Under the pieces are notes generated by a model. That model worked only from the letters and a program-made list of their open reading frames with translations. It had not been told where the DNA came from and ran no database searches. A stretch of 7,346 nucleotides of DNA, taken from assembly GCA_904502205.1 (NCBI GenBank), contig CAJGDR010000047.1, positions 1 through 7,346 of the forward strand. Direction: 5' to 3'. This stretch comes from an uncultured Bacilli bacterium. Its GTDB lineage: Bacteria; Bacillota_I; Bacilli_A; ML615J-28; CAG-313. The position numbers were made by a program, and so were the translations under genes. This document shows positions 5,698 through 7,346 of this stretch, piece by piece (position 1 is the stretch's first letter; every line of letters starts with the position of its first letter).

Positions 5698-7346
5698 ATG
5701 GCAAAAAAGAATTTAATAATCTTATTATTCATACCTTTTATGATTGCGATACTAGGTGTTGTAACAATCAATACTACATTTAGTTTTGTCGACAATGACA
5801 TTATTGGTATTGAATGGGACTACGAAGATACTGAAGTATTTAAAGTAAGTTCTGGTTTATATCCTTTAAATGCAAAAGGGATTAACCAAAAAAATTACCC
5901 AGCTGGGGCTGGTAATAACTTAGTTTGGCAAGTTAGAAATCAAGACTTATTTGATGAAAATGTTTATGCAGAAATCGTCCATCAAAATGGACAATACTTT
6001 TTAAAAACAATTGCTCCTGGAAATATAATAATTACTTGTTCAAATGAAAAAGGTAATGTATTTAGATCAATGAATGCAATTCTTTATCAAGATGGTGTAG
6101 TTGTAATAACTAAAGAACAAAAAGCATCTCAAAGAAATATTGATCAAACATTATATCATGGTGAATTTGATTTAGTGAATAATGCAAAAACAAAATCAAC
6201 ATTCAAAATTAATGTGCGTGCTGTACCAGATTCTGAACAATCTAAAATTAGATTAACAGACTGTACTGATAACATTAAAGTTAATTTAGAAACAGGAATT
6301 GTTGAAATACTAAAACCTGGAAAAGCAAGCTTTACAATTGGTTGTGGAGAAGGATCTTTAGCAACCCCTGGTACATATTCATTCGAAGTTGTTGAAAATG
6401 GTGTTAATGTTTATAATTATAATGATTTATTATATTGTACAAATAAATCAGAAAATGGTGAGGTCGTAGTACTTCAAACATCATTTGAATCACTTCAAAA
6501 TATGTATGAAGTTGATAGTGAAGGTAAACCAATTCTTGAAAAAGGTGAACCAATTATTATCAACAAAGACGTCCAATTATTTGGAAATTATAACTTTAAA
6601 AAACAAACTTTTGATTTCGAAAACGAAATTTATGAATGTACAACAACTTATAATAAAAAATTTATAGAACAATGGAATGAACAAATTGCATCTAGTGATC
6701 CAACACAACATCTATCAGATCAAATAAAGGTAGCCTTAAGAGTTCAACAAGACTTTTATGGAAATGGATACACAATTAATATGCATGATTTAACATTCCC
6801 ATCAGCAAAATCTGCTCAAACAGATGAAGCTGGAAATGATGCAGGGTTATATGAACTAGGACTAAATGATTTATTTAGAGGTCCTCGTCCATTCTACTCA
6901 CTCGGTAACCCTGATAACACACCACTTGTTACAGCTCATGGACAAGATAACATCGGTATTTATTTAGATGGTGATAACATCACTCTAAATGATGTTAAAG
7001 CAAAAAACTGTGACTTCGGAAGATTAATGATCAATCTTGAATATGTAGGAACAGTTGTTGAAACAAATGGTGACAATATAACAATTAAAAATTCAGAACT
7101 TTCAAATGGTAAACACGTTGTAAGAAGTTTCTCTTCAATGAACTTTAGAGTTGAAAACTCAATATTATCAAACGCAAGAAACTTCCTAATCTTAACAGGT
7201 AGTAATGAATACATATCTACTAAAGATATGACTGAAGAATATGAATTTATTGGAACTGATGGTTCAATTACAACATCTACAATAAAAGCTTATACTGAAT
7301 ATAATTTTGAGTTTGGAGATATGGAATTAATTACATATTTGTTAGG
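5698..7346 (+). CDS. Exported/membrane-anchored protein with Ig-like modules and parallel beta-helix (3' end outside window)
   Basis: The frame is open for 549 codons to the window end, so the C-terminus is missing. The N-terminus has two Lys residues and one hydrophobic helix (about 5-25), a signal peptide or uncleaved anchor without a lipobox Cys. Residues about 40-139 look like a bacterial Ig-like domain of the Big type: LVWQVRNQDL, then FLKTIAPGNIIITCSNEKGN, then VVVIT, which matches the usual 'W-x-SSN ... pGta-I-t ... dG' pattern. A second beta-sandwich-like module lies at about 150-232, with ILKPGKASFTIGC at the same relative place. From about 350 (DFYGNGYTINMHDLTF) to about 500 the sequence has short repeating strands with Asn turns (IYLDGDNITLNDVKAKNC, ETNGDNITIKNSELSNG, NFRVENSILSNARNFLILTG), the hallmark of right-handed parallel beta-helix proteins. 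Such proteins bind or cleave polysaccharides or act as surface adhesins. No catalytic residues can be assigned. The gene follows the ABC permease by 1 nt, so it is probably in the same operon and acts outside the membrane. The domain calls are by eye. Confidence 0.82.
   Translation, partial: MAKKNLIILLFIPFMIAILGVVTINTTFSFVDNDIIGIEWDYEDTEVFKVSSGLYPLNAKGINQKNYPAGAGNNLVWQVRNQDLFDENVYAEIVHQNGQYFLKTIAPGNIIITCSNEKGNVFRSMNAILYQDGVVVITKEQKASQRNIDQTLYHGEFDLVNNAKTKSTFKINVRAVPDSEQSKIRLTDCTDNIKVNLETGIVEILKPGKASFTIGCGEGSLATPGTYSFEVVENGVNVYNYNDLLYCTNKSENGEVVVLQTSFESLQNMYEVDSEGKPILEKGEPIIINKDVQLFGNYNFKKQTFDFENEIYECTTTYNKKFIEQWNEQIASSDPTQHLSDQIKVALRVQQDFYGNGYTINMHDLTFPSAKSAQTDEAGNDAGLYELGLNDLFRGPRPFYSLGNPDNTPLVTAHGQDNIGIYLDGDNITLNDVKAKNCDFGRLMINLEYVGTVVETNGDNITIKNSELSNGKHVVRSFSSMNFRVENSILSNARNFLILTGSNEYISTKDMTEEYEFIGTDGSITTSTIKAYTEYNFEFGDMELITYLL
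6754..7197 (+). other. Parallel beta-helix-like region of the surface protein
   Basis: Residues about 353-500 contain the entry motif YGNGYTINMHDL and then rungs of roughly 20-25 residues with alternating hydrophobic strands and Asn/Gly turns (DGDNITLNDVKAKNC, NGDNITIKNSELSNG, FRVENSILSNARN). This is typical of pectate-lyase-like folds. Rung boundaries are estimated by eye, and the helix may continue past the window end. Confidence 0.65.

Noticed and set aside
6485..6667. Short + strand open frame inside the surface protein gene
   Set aside because: It is out of frame with a long open reading frame that shows clear protein-like patterns, and the translation is Lys/Leu/Asn low-complexity.
6960..7214. 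Antisense open frame of 84 codons opposite the beta-helix region
   Set aside because: It lies opposite the regular beta-helix rungs and shows no independent support.
1..7346. CRISPR array, tRNA/rRNA genes, insertion sequence or phage genes
   Set aside because: The window is almost fully occupied by six packed coding regions. I saw no regularly spaced repeats, tRNA-like sequence, transposase motifs or terminal inverted repeats.

Overview
This is a strongly AT-rich window, apparently coding on the + strand from end to end. It holds parts or all of six genes in one direction, with gaps of only 4, 11, 3, 2 and 1 nt, and I see no internal promoter or terminator. The AT richness, A/T-ending codons and AGGAGG-type ribosome binding sites suggest a low-GC Gram-positive lineage (Bacillota, or an Acholeplasma-like or other standard-code Mollicutes-related Bacilli member). 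The genes read through without TGA, every tryptophan seen is TGG, and the five visible stops are TAA or TAG. Nothing here therefore indicates the Mycoplasma TGA=Trp code, but the lineage assignment remains an inference.

Layout. Bases 1-240 are the C-terminus of an unrecognised gene with an acidic, locally repeated tail. Bases 245-2056 encode a 603-aa protein with four N-terminal membrane helices, an acidic and glycine-rich linker, and a C-terminal McrB-like AAA+ ATPase. Bases 2068-3348 encode a 426-aa protein that I interpret as its McrC-like (DUF2357-like) partner. It ends in a four-cysteine zinc ribbon and shows no PD-(D/E)XK nuclease motif that I can recognise. Bases 3352-4101 encode an ABC-2-type exporter ATPase, and 4104-5696 a permease of about 12 helices built from two related halves. 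From 5698 to the window end runs an exported or membrane-anchored protein with Ig-like modules followed by a parallel beta-helix-like region. It is cut by the window edge.

How it may fit together. The near-continuous packing implies co-transcription and probably a shared process at the cell envelope: a membrane-tethered McrB-type motor with its partner, a transporter of unknown substrate, and a large extracellular protein. McrB/McrC pairs are best known as modification-dependent restriction enzymes. Here the usual N-terminal DNA-recognition domain is replaced by a membrane domain and the partner seems to lack the nuclease. A non-restriction role at the membrane (surface assembly, export control, or membrane-based defence) is more plausible than classic restriction. 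This is the main candidate for an undescribed system in the window; its function cannot be settled from sequence alone.
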